In this document: positions 8,254 to 17,115 of the stretch, piece by piece | Layout of the letters: every line of letters starts with the position of its first letter | Position numbering within the stretch: position 1 is the stretch's first letter | Assembly: GCA_963789255.1 (NCBI GenBank) | Contig: CAWBJW010000002.1 | Coordinates: 2,294,001 to 2,358,000 of the forward strand | Direction: 5' to 3' | DNA from: DATARH01 sp963789255 | GTDB lineage: Bacteria > Pseudomonadota > Alphaproteobacteria > ATCC43930 > CGMCC-115725 | Length of the DNA stretch: 64,000 nucleotides | Made by a program: the position numbers and the translations under genes | The notes under the pieces: generated by a model | What the model was told of the DNA's origin: nothing | The model's input: the letters and a program-made list of their open reading frames with translations, nothing else | Databases searched by the model: none

Positions 8254-8653
8254 TCACAGCGCGACCAGCTGGCCGCCTTCCGCATCCGACAGAAACCTGG
8301 TCAGTCCCAGCGGCCCGTCGAACAATTCGTTCGACCAGCTGTTCCATGCCCCATCCTTGCACATCGAGCGCCATCGAGCACGCCCACAGCTTGAGGTCGC
8401 CCAACTCCCTGCCCTGCCGCAACAGGTCGAGCGCGTCGGGCGCGCGTTTCTTCTTGAGCAGCTGCGAGAAGGCGCCACCGCGGTAGCGCTCAGCCTCGGT
8501 CGCATTCTTGGCGAAGGCGAGGATCGCGTTCATGCTGACAAAGACCTCGACCGGCCGCTCCGAGACCGCGCCGACCGCGGCCATCATCGCCGCCATCTGC
8601 AATTTCTCGTGCTCGCCCGAACACAGCAGAATGTACAAGGGTGGGCCGGCCAT
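8254..8653 (-). CDS. DsrE/DsrF-like family protein, one frame break
   Basis: DsrE-like sulfurtransferase-fold protein of about 132 residues. It opens with GPPLYILLCSGEHEKLQMAA, then EVFVSMNAILAFAKN and LKLWACSMALDVQGWGMEQL. The cysteine in LKLWACSMALD is in the usual place for the DsrE group. The frame breaks at about 8332 (extra base in GTCGAAC); removal continues NELFDGPLGLTRFLSDAEGG with the stop at 8254. It sits between two TusA genes, a pairing known from sulfur-oxidation loci where DsrE and TusA trade persulfides. Confidence 0.85.
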
Positions 8654-8663
8654 GTGTCCTCGC

Positions 8664-8891
8664 TCACGCAGTGCGCTTGATGACGAAACTGTAGACCTTG
8701 CCCTCGACCGTCGACTGGACCAGCTCGTTCCCGGTCGTGCGGCGGAACGCCTCAAAGTCCTTGACCGCGCCGGGATCGGTGGCGAGCACCCGCAAGGTGC
8801 CGCCGGCCGGTACGTCCTTGAGCGCCTTCCTCGTGCGCAGGATCGGCAGCGGGCAGTTCAAGCCTTTCACATCAAGAATTTGTGATGCCAT
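8664..8891 (-). CDS. TusA-family sulfur carrier (first copy)
   Basis: A 75-residue TusA protein, first gene of the sulfide operon. The persulfide cysteine is Cys13 in LDVKGLNCPLPILRTRKALK, followed by GGTLRVLATDPGAVKDFEAF and a C-terminal strand. A good ribosome site (GGAGG) lies just upstream. The 63-bp leader to the tRNA-Gln gene must hold the operon promoter; I could not identify a SqrR operator in it by eye. Confidence 0.9.
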   Translation of the reverse strand: MASQILDVKGLNCPLPILRTRKALKDVPAGGTLRVLATDPGAVKDFEAFRRTTGNELVQSTVEGKVYSFVIKRTA

Positions 8892-8954
8892 GCTGTTTCC
8901 CTCCAGGCAACCGCCCCTCTGTTTGCGTTCAGATGCACAGACGGTAAAATCAAG

Positions 8955-9029
8955 TGGCTGGGGGACTAGGATTTCGAACCTAGACTGGCGGAGTCAGAGT
9001 CCGCTGTCCTACCGTTAGACGATCCCCCA
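8955..9029 (-). tRNA. tRNA-Gln (CUG)
   Basis: The minus strand folds as a cloverleaf of 75 nt including an encoded CCA. The acceptor stem pairs UGGGGGA with UCCCCCA, starting with the U1-A72 pair typical of tRNA-Gln. The anticodon stem GCGGA/UCCGC encloses loop CUCUGAC, giving anticodon CUG. The T loop reads GGUUCGAAAUC. Confidence 0.95.
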
Positions 9030-9317
9030 CCGGCATGGCGGCGGGTGCCCATGGCGCCGCCCGGGCCGAGGCGCGGCCCCGGCGTCTGAGGCGGTTAGTA
9101 TCACAGGTGAGCGGGATTGGGTAGGCCCGCGATCGGCTGATAGTGCCCTGGTCCGGGGCGGCCGTCCAATCCCTGAGGAACCAGTCTTGTGCTGCTGAAA
9201 GGCTAAGGCGCCCGGCACATATTTCCCGGCCGGCGATCGGCCGGCGGGCAGCGGGGCTGCCGCCATCAGGGGCCGCGCCGGGGATCAGCGCGCTGCCGGC
9301 GCTGTCGCCAAACGGCG

Positions 9318-9638
9318 CTATTTCGCGGCGCGCGCTTCGTCGGTATCGCGGTAGATCTGCAGTCGGGTAACCCGCAGGCCTGGAATGCCGTACCGGTCGA
9401 TCGCGCGCTGCCAGGCGAGGAATTCCTCGACCGACAGGTGATAGCGCCGGCACGCTTCCTGAAGGCTGATCGAGCCGTTGCGCACGGCCTGAACAACGAC
9501 CGCCTTGCGCCGCACGACCCATCGCCTGGTATTCGCCGCCGGCAGGTCGGCGATCGCGGCGGATACGTCGGCGGTGTCGCCGCCATTCGCAAAGGAATCG
9601 GCTACGATCATGTCCGTCTTCTCGAAGGTGTTGTCCAT
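9318..9638 (-). CDS. sciP: SciP-type CtrA inhibitor (DUF1153)
   Basis: DUF1153 protein of about 106 residues corresponding to SciP, the small helix-turn-helix protein that binds CtrA and blocks its activation of promoters in Caulobacter. The hallmark block is continuous: NTRRWVVRRKAVVVQAVRNG, SISLQEACRRYHLSVEEFLA, WQRAIDRYGIPGLRVTRLQI. The ATG at 9638 (MDNTFEK) is chosen; a GTG at 9659 adds seven residues. A full CtrA box lies about 71 bp upstream. In Caulobacter sciP is itself activated by CtrA, so the same feedback is likely here. The gene is divergent from dksA-cckA. Confidence 0.92.
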   Translation of the reverse strand: MDNTFEKTDMIVADSFANGGDTADVSAAIADLPAANTRRWVVRRKAVVVQAVRNGSISLQEACRRYHLSVEEFLAWQRAIDRYGIPGLRVTRLQIYRDTDEARAAK

Positions 9639-9708
9639 GATCGGCAAACTAGCGGTCACTGCTTAACGAACCACTAAAGCAGTTTGAATGATTACTAAAC
9701 TTCTAGGG

Positions 9709-9723
9709 TTAATTCTCGGTTAA
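9709..9723. promoter_or_regulatory. Full CtrA box (TTAA-N7-TTAA)
   Basis: TTAA at 9709-9712 and TTAA at 9720-9723 are separated by exactly seven bases (TTCTCGG), matching the consensus for the response regulator CtrA. The box lies in an AT-rich stretch about 71 bp before sciP and 280 bp before dksA. It is the only full site I found in the window. The 9639-10002 interval holds no other convincing feature apart from this AT-rich core. Confidence 0.8.
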
Positions 9724-10002
9724 ATATTGCAAAGAATTTTAGATAATTTGAATGAATTATCCTGATCGCGCAGCCCGGCGGAGCTGCCGCGCAACCCGCG
9801 GCGGGCGACCGTTGGCCCGCAATCAACGCGACGATCGGACCGCCATCGCACGACGCTCCCGAGGGGCGCCTCGGGACAATTGCGGCAGTTCGCAAAAAAA
9901 CCCCGCGAAATCAACGCGATAAATTGCCGATGTGACGGTTGAAATGGGAGGGTCCGATTCATATACTCCGCGCCCGTCGGGAAGCGGGTTTTGGGGAGAG
10001 TG

Positions 10003-10419
10003 ATGCGTCCGGTATTGCCGCCAGATTATCGTCCCTGCGACGACGAAGAGTTTATGAACCCGTTCCAGGTTGAGTATTTCCGGCAAATGCTGTTGCGCTG
10101 GCGCGCCGAACTCCTTGCCGACTTGTCGGGCACGTTGCGGCACCTCAAGGAAGAGAGCCTGTTGAAACCCGATTTGTCCGACCGTGCCTCGCTGGAGACC
10201 GAACGGGCGATCGAGCTGCGGACGCGCGATCGCGAACGCAAGCTGATATCGAAGATCGATGCGGCGCTGGCCCGGCTCGACAGCGGCACCTACGGTTATT
10301 GCGAGGAGACCGACCAGCCGATCGCCATCCGGCGGCTCGAGGCGCGCCCGATCGCCACCCTGTCGATCGAGGCGCAGGAGCGGCACGAGCGCATGGAGCG
10401 CACCTATCGCGACGAGTAG
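10003..10419 (+). CDS. dksA: DksA-family RNA polymerase-binding protein
   Basis: A 138-residue DksA, which enters the RNA polymerase secondary channel and acts with ppGpp at stringent promoters. The coiled-coil spans FRQMLLRWRAELLADLSGTL to ERKLISKIDAALARLDSGTY, with tip residues near the ASLETERA loop. The zinc-finger region reads GYCEETDQPIAIRRLEARPI, then ATLSIEAQERHE, keeping only one of the four zinc-finger cysteines, as is common in alphaproteobacterial DksA. The ATG at 10003 follows GGGGAGAG; a TTG at 9991 is less likely. It precedes cckA by 137 bp. Confidence 0.92.
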   Translation: MRPVLPPDYRPCDDEEFMNPFQVEYFRQMLLRWRAELLADLSGTLRHLKEESLLKPDLSDRASLETERAIELRTRDRERKLISKIDAALARLDSGTYGYCEETDQPIAIRRLEARPIATLSIEAQERHERMERTYRDE

Positions 10420-10556
10420 GGCCCCCGGCGCGGATCTGACGGAGCGCGGCCGATTGCGTTTTCAGCGGGTCCGCTCGGTGCCGCCCGATAAACCGGCGAC
10501 CGGCGCGCCGCGCCATGCTATCTATCAAAAGATTTGAACGAGGCGGGGCAGGGATC

Positions 10557-13093
10557 ATGGCGGCCGATACCGATGGCGCCGCTCGCTCGGCGCGTTGGGC
10601 CGGCGTGCGGCGCCAGCCGGGCTGGATCGGGCTGTTGGGCAATGTCGCCCTGCTCCTCGTAGCGACCGGGCTCGGGGTTGGCGGTCTCTATCTCGCTCGG
10701 GTGGTTTCCGGCGTCAATGTCGCGGCGGCGGCGATCACGATCTTCGCTATGGCCGCGATCATCGGCGTGGCCGCCGCTGTTGCCCACTGGATGCATGCCG
10801 CGCTCGGCGGCCGGGTCGATATTTTGAGCCAGGCGCTCGATGCCTCGCCCGATGCCCAGCTGATCCTGACCCCGGACGGCCGGATCGCCTATGCGAATAC
10901 CGCCTTCCACGATCTCTTCCCGCAATCCGACGAGCCGGCCCTGACGCGCATCGCAGCCTCGCTCGCCGATCCCGAATCGGCAGCGGATTTCGAGCGGCTG
11001 CGCAGCCGCTCGGCGGCCGGGATGCGCGCGATCACCGCGCTGCCGTTGCGCGATTCGCGCGGCGCCGCCGCCGGCTGGTTCAACGTCGCGGTGAACCCGG
11101 TGGCCGGCCGGCCGGGATACAGCTTCTGGATCATCCAGGACATCACCGCGCGCCATGACATGGAGGCGGTGATCCGCGACGAGCGCAACAAGCTCGTCCG
11201 TTTCCTCGACGACGCGCCGATCGGCTTCTACTCGGTGGACGGCGCCGGCCGCTTTTTGTTCGTCAGCCAGACCTTGGCCAAATGGCTGGGCAGCACGCCG
11301 GCCGAGATCGTCGGCGGCGGCGCGCGGCTGCATGATTTCCTCGCCGTCCCGGCGGCGCCCGGGATTGTGCCGTCCGATCCGTTCGGCGGCCGTGGCGATG
11401 GCGGGCAGCGCGGCGAGGTCGTTCTGAAAAGCCGCGACGGGCGCACCGTCCACGCCTGGATCAGCCAAAGCATCGTCGACGAGGGGGGCGAATTGCGCAC
11501 CCACTCGGTCGTGCGCGACCTGACCCCGGAGCGCGAATGGGAGACCGCGCTCAGGCTGTCGCGCGAGCGCTTCCAGCGCTTTTTTGCCAACGCACCGGTC
11601 GGGATCGCGCTGATCGACCGCTTCAGCCGGCTGGAAGAGGCCAACCGGGCGCTCGGCGAATTGTTCGGCGCCCTGCCGCAGGATCTGATCGGCGAGCCGC
11701 TGATCGGCTTTGTCAACGAGGAGGATCGCCGCGAGGTCGCGGTCAAGCTTGCCGCCGCGGCCGACGGCACAGCGCAGCCGGGGCCCGTCGAGGTGCGTCT
11801 CAAGGGCCCGCGCGACAAGACCGCCGTGGTGTTCCTCTCCCGGCTCGACGGCGGCGATGGCGGCGATGGCGAGCTGATGCTGCACTTCATCGACGTGACC
11901 GAGCAGAAGAACCTGGAGGTGCAGTTCGCACAGTCGCAGAAGATGCAGGCGGTCGGCCAGCTGGCCGGTGGCGTCGCCCATGATTTCAATAATCTGCTGA
12001 CCGCGATGATCGGGTTTTGCGACCTCTTGCTGATGCGCTTCCGGCCCGGCGACCCGTCCTTCGCCGACATCATGCAGGTCAAGCAGAATGCCAACCGCGC
12101 CGCCAACCTGGTGCGCCAGCTATTGGCCTTTTCGCGCCAGCAGACCTTGCAGCCACGCGTCATCGACATCACCGATGTGCTGGTCGAGCTCGTCGCACCT
12201 GTTGCGCCGGCTGATCGGCGAGGGCATCGAGTTGAAGGTCGTCCACGGGCGCGAGCTCGGCCTCGTCAAGGTCGATCAGGGCCAGCTGGAGCAGGTGATC
12301 ATCAACCTCGCGGTCAACGCGCGCGACGCGATGGCGAACGACGGCACCTTGACGATCCGCACCGCCAATGTGACTCAGGCGAGCGCGGTGCGGCGCGGCC
12401 ATGAGCTCGATGCCGGCCGGCAATTACGTGCTGATCGAGGTCGCCGACACCGGGATGGGCATCCCCAAGGAGAACCTGGCGCGTATCTTCGAGCCGTTTT
12501 TCTCGACCAAGGAGGTCGGCGCCGGGACCGGGCTCGGATTGTCGACGGTCTACGGCATCGTCAAGCAGACCGGCGGCTTCGTCTTTGTCGACAGCGAGCC
12601 GGGACGCGGCGCGGTGTTCCAGATCTATCTGCCGCGGCACCAGGCGGCCGATGGCGCGTTCGCCGTGCGCACCGATGCCGCCGAGGCGCCGGCGATGCGG
12701 GACCTCGACCTGACCGGGGTCGGCACGGTCATGCTGGTCGAGGACGAGGACCCGGTGCGGATCTTCGGGGCGCGGGCGTTACGCAACAAGGGCTACAAGG
12801 TGTTCGAAGCCAAAAGCGGTGAGGGCGCGCTCGAGGCGATCCGCGACGCCGGCGAAAAGATCGACCTGCTGATCACCGACGTGGTGATGCCGCGCATGGA
12901 CGGGCCGGCCCTGGTCCGCTATGTGCGCGCGAGCCACCCCGACATGAAGGTCATCTTCATCTCGGGCTATACTGAAGATTCGTTCCGCCAACGCCTCGAC
13001 AGCGACAGCGACATCCATTTCCTGCCCAAGCCGTTCAGCCTGAAGCAGCTCGCCGGCAAGGTCAAAGAGGTGATCAGCGGCGAGACGGTATGA
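10557..13093 (+). CDS. cckA: CckA hybrid histidine kinase, two frame breaks
   Basis: CckA is the kinase/phosphatase that feeds phosphate through ChpT to CtrA and CpdR. Order: two transmembrane helices (WIGLLGNVALLLVATGLG and AAAAITIFAMAAIIGVAAA), PAS domains including FLDDAPIGFYSVDGAGRFLF, H-box LAGGVAHDFNNLLTAMIGF, ATPase boxes (VIINLAVNARDAM, EVADTGMGIPKENLARIFEP, GTGLGLSTVYGIVKQTGGF) and a receiver with phospho-Asp in LLITDVVMPRMDGPAL. The ending SGYTEDSFRQRLDSDSDIHF, then LPKPFSLKQLAGKVKEV, is diagnostic. The frame breaks at about 12192 (extra G before TCGC) and 12408 (extra C in GCTCGATG); removing both restores about 845 residues. The ATG at 10557 is chosen over an upstream frame start at 10515. 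The gene is usually essential, so the breaks are probably sequencing errors. Confidence 0.95.
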
Positions 13094-13280
13094 GCGCGCC
13101 TCGGTTCGGACGGATCGGCGCCAATCGCCTCCTTACCCCCCTTGGTCATCGTGCGCACCCTTCGCGGGTTCGGTGACGCCGAACACCACCAGCATGCCAT
13201 GACCGCCTGAAGCTGCCGCCTTATTGCTGAACCTTCGGCACACCATCAACACAGATCGGGGGTAGGTCACCTCTTCACAT

Positions 13281-14309
13281 ATGAAACGTCTGGCGATTGC
13301 ATTCCTTGTCGGCGGTGCGGCGCTGACGGCGTGGCTCATCTTCGAAGTCGGTGCGCCGATTATCGGCATAGCATTGTGGACGGCCGGATGGACCGGGCTG
13401 TTGGTGATATGCGGCTTCCATCTGATCGCCACCGCGCTCATGGGGCTGGCATGGTGGCGGTTGCAGCGTATCGGCAGGCGCTGGGTCTTCATCTGGGGAC
13501 GCCTGGTCCGCGATGCCGGGTCGGAAGTGCTGCCATTGTCGCAGATCGGCGGCTACGTCTTGGGCGCGCGAGCCGTGATTGTTCATGGCGTCGCCGGCGT
13601 GAGCGTGGCCGCAGCAACCGCTGTCGATGCAACGCTCGAATTCGCGGCACAAGTCACATACGCTGCGCTCGGGCTGATCCTGTTCATGGCGATTTCGCCG
13701 TCCTCGATAATCGCGATCGTCACATTGGCGATACTATGCATTTTAATGGCGACGTTGGGCCTGGCGCTCGCCTTCGCCAGGCAGGGACGAGTATTGGATC
13801 TGCCGGCGCGTCTTGCCGCACGGTTCGCAGACGGTTGGTTCGGCGACGCTCTTGGCCACGCTGCCGCGGTGCAAGCGGAAATCAAGCCACTGCTGCGGCG
13901 GAAGCGGGTCTGGCCATCGCACCTTCTTCATCTTGGTGCCTGGATCGCGAGCGGCGTGGAAGCGTGGCTTGCCCTGCGGCTAATGGGAAGTTCGTTGAGC
14001 CTTCCGGTTATTCTGGTGATCGAAAGTCTGGTCTACGCCACGCGCGCAACGGCCTTTATGGTACCGAATGCAATCGGGGTCCAGGAGGGCGCCTATGTCG
14101 TGATTGGCGGGGCGTTCGGTCTGACACCCGAATTCGCATTGGGCCTGTCGCTGCTGAAGCGCGGGCGGGACCTTGCTCTCGGAATCCCCGCCCTGATGAC
14201 CTGGCAGCTGTCGGAGGGCCGAAGAAAGTGGGTCGCAAGCAACCCCGTCGTGGCGATTGCGTCCAATCCCAGCCCAATCGCCGCGCGCGGAGACGATTCG
14301 GCCAATTAG
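13281..14309 (+). CDS. HpnL-like lysylphosphatidylglycerol synthase-domain membrane protein
   Basis: A 342-residue integral membrane protein of the UPF0104/LPG-synthase transmembrane family, closest in motif to HpnL, which accompanies hopanoid genes. Around seven hydrophobic helices can be traced (LAIAFLVGGAALTAWLIFEV, IIGIALWTAGWTGLLVICGF, YAALGLILFMAISPSSIIAI and others). The C-terminal block FMVPNAIGVQEGAYVVIGGA, FGLTPEFALGLSLLKRGRDL is the family signature. Role: probably moves or exposes a lipid across the inner membrane (inference). No hopanoid genes are adjacent. Its codon use is less GC-biased than that of cckA upstream. Confidence 0.75.
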   Translation: MKRLAIAFLVGGAALTAWLIFEVGAPIIGIALWTAGWTGLLVICGFHLIATALMGLAWWRLQRIGRRWVFIWGRLVRDAGSEVLPLSQIGGYVLGARAVIVHGVAGVSVAAATAVDATLEFAAQVTYAALGLILFMAISPSSIIAIVTLAILCILMATLGLALAFARQGRVLDLPARLAARFADGWFGDALGHAAAVQAEIKPLLRRKRVWPSHLLHLGAWIASGVEAWLALRLMGSSLSLPVILVIESLVYATRATAFMVPNAIGVQEGAYVVIGGAFGLTPEFALGLSLLKRGRDLALGIPALMTWQLSEGRRKWVASNPVVAIASNPSPIAARGDDSAN

Positions 14310-14473
14310 AAACAACGTTGCTCGCGACATTTATGGCTGGTCGCGAGCGGGCGCAGGCCGATCGGCCAGATCGCCGTCGACCGTCTGCGGCAACAGGCCG
14401 GCGGCGGCGCTGACCGCGATCAGCGCCAGCCTCGGACCGCGTACCCGAAACAATTGGGCCGGTAAGTTCCCGT

Positions 14474-15673
14474 CTAAATTCCGAAGCACGCGGCGTAGTC
14501 TTGGTATCTGCTCTGCTTCGCTTGCCTATCCAGCCCGTATTCATCCAAACGGATCCGACGACGACCGTAACCGCCGTTCGGGCGTTCGGCAATAAGACGC
14601 TGAATTCTCTCCGTTGCCTCGGGTGAGAGATTTAAGCCAAAATGCTCGTAAACCTTGGCCACATTGGCGAAGGGATCGCGAACAACATTGCCGAATTTGA
14701 GATGAACAACGCGATCAGGCTCGGCGCGCGCCTCTTCCGCGACCAGTGTAGCAGCGCCTCTTGCCCAGCGCTCGCCTACCTGCTGGCCGATTTCAAGACG
14801 GTCGATGTGGCGGGTGAAGGGGCGGCGCAGCACATCGGTGAGTTTGGCGAGCGACGGCAAAACCTCCACAGGATGCCGATGAGTAAAAATGAATTGTGCG
14901 TCGGGATAGACATCGCGAAGTGCATCCAGCGCGAAGACGTGATCGGGCGATTTCAATACCCATCGTCCCGGTCCGTTGCGATATTGCAAATGCTGGAGGA
15001 ATTGCCGATGAAACCGGTAGGCGGCGACGTGGCCGATATCGTCAATCCAATGCCGATAGGTGGGAACAGCGTGCGTCGTGTCAAAACGCAGGCTTCTGAA
15101 CACATGGGCCGTAATCTCTGTACATTCCTGTGGGGAGTATGCCGTGAAGGGATGAAGACTTTGAAATTCCGGCGCCAGTTTCCCAAAGATCGCCAGCTGA
15201 CGATCGACGATGCGCGGCCGGCGGTCGGTATTTCGCTTGCTGCTGTTTGGTCCGGGATACGGATAGATCGTCTCCCACGCGCGCGCTACGTGGTTTGAGC
15301 GATCCTGTGCCAGCAGGTTGTGCAGAAAGGTTGACCCGCTGCGCGGCAATCCGGTGATGAAAATCGGGCGGTCGATCGTCTGCTCCAGGATTGCGGGGGT
15401 CCGCTTCTCCGCTTCGCAAAGCAAAAGCAGGTTCGTCAGAAAGCGCAATGCGTCCCACCGTGCTGCGAACCTGCCAAAGACGGTGAGGTTTGCCTCCTGC
15501 TCGTAACTTCTGAACAATACCTCAAGCGGTTCCTCGAAGCACATGTCGCCGAAATCAGTCAATTCGGTGGTGCGCTGTGCCAATTTTATCAGTTCTGGGG
15601 CAGATAGCCGGCCGCCTGATAGTCCTAATATGACCGCAATCCGATCCACGCCACCGACAATTTCTGGGATCAC
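14474..15673 (-). CDS. Sulfotransferase-family protein
   Basis: PAPS-dependent sulfotransferase of about 399 residues. The 5'-phosphosulfate loop is IFITGLPRSGSTFLHNLLAQ; the 3'-phosphate site is GRWVLKSPDHVFALDALRDV, then FIFTHRHPVEVLPSLAKL. The C-terminal RLIAERPNGGYGRRRIRLDE holds the usual late basic motif. The GTG at 15673 is preferred: AGGGGG lies 7-8 bases before it and the length then fits the family; the frame open to 15841 adds 56 residues of unlike composition. Acceptor unknown; lipid or polysaccharide substrates are possible. Like its neighbour at 13281, it is less GC-rich than the core genes. Confidence 0.85.
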   Translation of the reverse strand: MIPEIVGGVDRIAVILGLSGGRLSAPELIKLAQRTTELTDFGDMCFEEPLEVLFRSYEQEANLTVFGRFAARWDALRFLTNLLLLCEAEKRTPAILEQTIDRPIFITGLPRSGSTFLHNLLAQDRSNHVARAWETIYPYPGPNSSKRNTDRRPRIVDRQLAIFGKLAPEFQSLHPFTAYSPQECTEITAHVFRSLRFDTTHAVPTYRHWIDDIGHVAAYRFHRQFLQHLQYRNGPGRWVLKSPDHVFALDALRDVYPDAQFIFTHRHPVEVLPSLAKLTDVLRRPFTRHIDRLEIGQQVGERWARGAATLVAEEARAEPDRVVHLKFGNVVRDPFANVAKVYEHFGLNLSPEATERIQRLIAERPNGGYGRRRIRLDEYGLDRQAKQSRYQDYAACFGI

Positions 15674-16341
15674 GCACTTGCCCCCTGAATTCGCGGACTT
15701 CCGTCCCACCGCGATCGACAAAATAGTTGCTTGGACCGCCACCGGATATATCGACGCTCGCGAAAAAAATACCGCCGGGCGATCTATACCATCGTCTTGT
15801 AACCAAAGGCGGGCGAATTTCGGCTTGCCGGCGCGGCGCAACGCTGTCTCGCCAATGTACGCACGGGCGCAACAGTTCTATCCCCGTGACGAGGGAGGCT
15901 GGAGCAGCGTCGCCAGCACAAAGGACACCCTTGCCGGCTAAAGCGACAATAGTTCGGCGTTGATCGGCGCCAATTCCGCGGCCGCGGGGCATAACCGGGA
16001 TTTTTGAAATTCGTCCCAGTCGGGCCGCCGGAAGCCCGCGGAAATCATGGCTTTAGGGAACAAATTTGCCAGATTCCGAGCCGGAAATTGAATTCAGCCC
16101 AAGTTCAGGGAATGAGCCGGGAATTCGGCCGACTTGGCGACCGGTCGAAGCGTCGTCGCGGCCCCTGCGTCCTGAGCGCCATTTGTCCGCTTACCGACGG
16201 CAAACGCCCGCTTCTGATGGAGAAGAAGCCTTCGCCCGCACTCGCGGCCCGCCGGCGGGTTTGATTGGCTGCCGCATGGTTGCTATGCGGCTGCTGGCGC
16301 AGCGCTCGCACTTCTATCTAATCTGTAAGCTATTGATTTAA
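15674..16341. other. About 670 bp without a supported gene
   Basis: Only short overlapping frames with no family motifs occur between the sulfotransferase start and tRNA-Pro. One plus-strand frame (16004-16264) ends in a basic tail but has no ribosome site or recognisable domain. The base composition is slightly lower in GC than the flanks. I saw no direct repeat of the tRNA 3' end that would mark an attachment site. Confidence 0.5.
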
Positions 16342-16418
16342 TGGTCGGAGTGAGAGGATTTGAACCTCCGGCCCCTGCCTCCCGAAAGCAGTGCTCTACC
16401 AGGCTGAGCTACACTCCG
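16342..16418 (-). tRNA. tRNA-Pro (CGG)
   Basis: A 77-nt minus-strand cloverleaf with encoded CCA. The acceptor CGGAGUG pairs with CACUCCG followed by A-CCA. The anticodon stem CUGCU/GGCAG encloses loop UUCGGGA, giving anticodon CGG. The D arm reads UAGCUCAGCCUGGUAGAGCA and the T arm GGUUCAAAUCC. Confidence 0.95.
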
Positions 16419-16582
16419 CCGACCGGGCGCGATATATAGGGAAGATGCCGCGGCGGCGCAACGGCGACGCGCGCCGACGGCCCCGATCCGGGTCGAGGTC
16501 GTATCAATGTCGTATCGCGGGCCGGTTGCCTATCGCTTTGCCGGGATCGTACGATGGGTCTCCTCGCTTCGCGGAGGCACAG

Positions 16583-17101
16583 ATGAATGATGGTCAGGCG
16601 GTCGCGCTCAGTCCCGAGACCGTGCTCGCGCAAATGAAACAGAACGGCGTCACCGATGTCGTCTGGCTGCCGGACAGCGAGACCAACTGGCTCTATCTGT
16701 TGATGAAGGCCGAGCGGTCGTTGCGCCTTGTCGGGGTCAGCCGCGAAGGGCACGCCTGCTCGGTCGCCGCCGGGCTCTTCGCCGGCGACAGGAAACCGAT
16801 GATCCTGATCCAGAATACCGGGATGATGGAATCCGGCGATTCGATCCGCGGCTGGCTGTTGGGGCTCAGCGTGCCGGTGGTGATGATGGTCGGCTATCGC
16901 GGCTGGACCCGCCACGGCATCACCACCGACACCGCGGCGACCTACACCGAGCGCTTCCTGATGGCGTTCGGCCTCAGCTATTACCTGGTCGAGAGCGATG
17001 CCGACGCGCCGCGCATCACGACGGCCTTCGAAGAGGCGGCGCACACCCGTCGTCCCGTCGTCGTCCTCGTCGGCGACGAATATCACGGCTTCAACCGCTA
17101 G
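16583..17101 (+). CDS. TPP-dependent decarboxylase, PYR subunit (ComD-like)
   Basis: A 172-residue thiamin-diphosphate enzyme subunit like ComD of sulfopyruvate decarboxylase or the first half of phosphonopyruvate decarboxylase. Seen: NGVTDVVWLPDSETNWLYLL, SREGHACSVAAGLFAGDRKP (with the cofactor-activating Glu in REGHA) and MILIQNTGMMESGDSIRGWL. The end of the domain is RRPVVVLVGDEYHGF. It has a ribosome site (GGAGG) before the ATG at 16583. The partner PP subunit begins 15 bp later. The 2-oxo acid substrate is not known; nothing nearby makes sulfopyruvate. Confidence 0.85.
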   Translation: MNDGQAVALSPETVLAQMKQNGVTDVVWLPDSETNWLYLLMKAERSLRLVGVSREGHACSVAAGLFAGDRKPMILIQNTGMMESGDSIRGWLLGLSVPVVMMVGYRGWTRHGITTDTAATYTERFLMAFGLSYYLVESDADAPRITTAFEEAAHTRRPVVVLVGDEYHGFNR

Positions 17102-17115
17102 AGGGGCAGCCCGCC

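Noticed and set aside
9225..9260. Hairpin CCGGCCG/CGGCCGG as a terminator
   Set aside because: No T-run follows and it lies in a noncoding GC-rich stretch between tRNA-Gln and sciP; such hairpins are expected by chance at this GC.
8980..9522. 180-residue minus-strand open frame over the tRNA-Gln
   Set aside because: It overlaps the tRNA and sciP and has no family motifs.
10518..11981. 487-residue minus-strand open frame
   Set aside because: Antisense to cckA; composition is that of a mirror frame.
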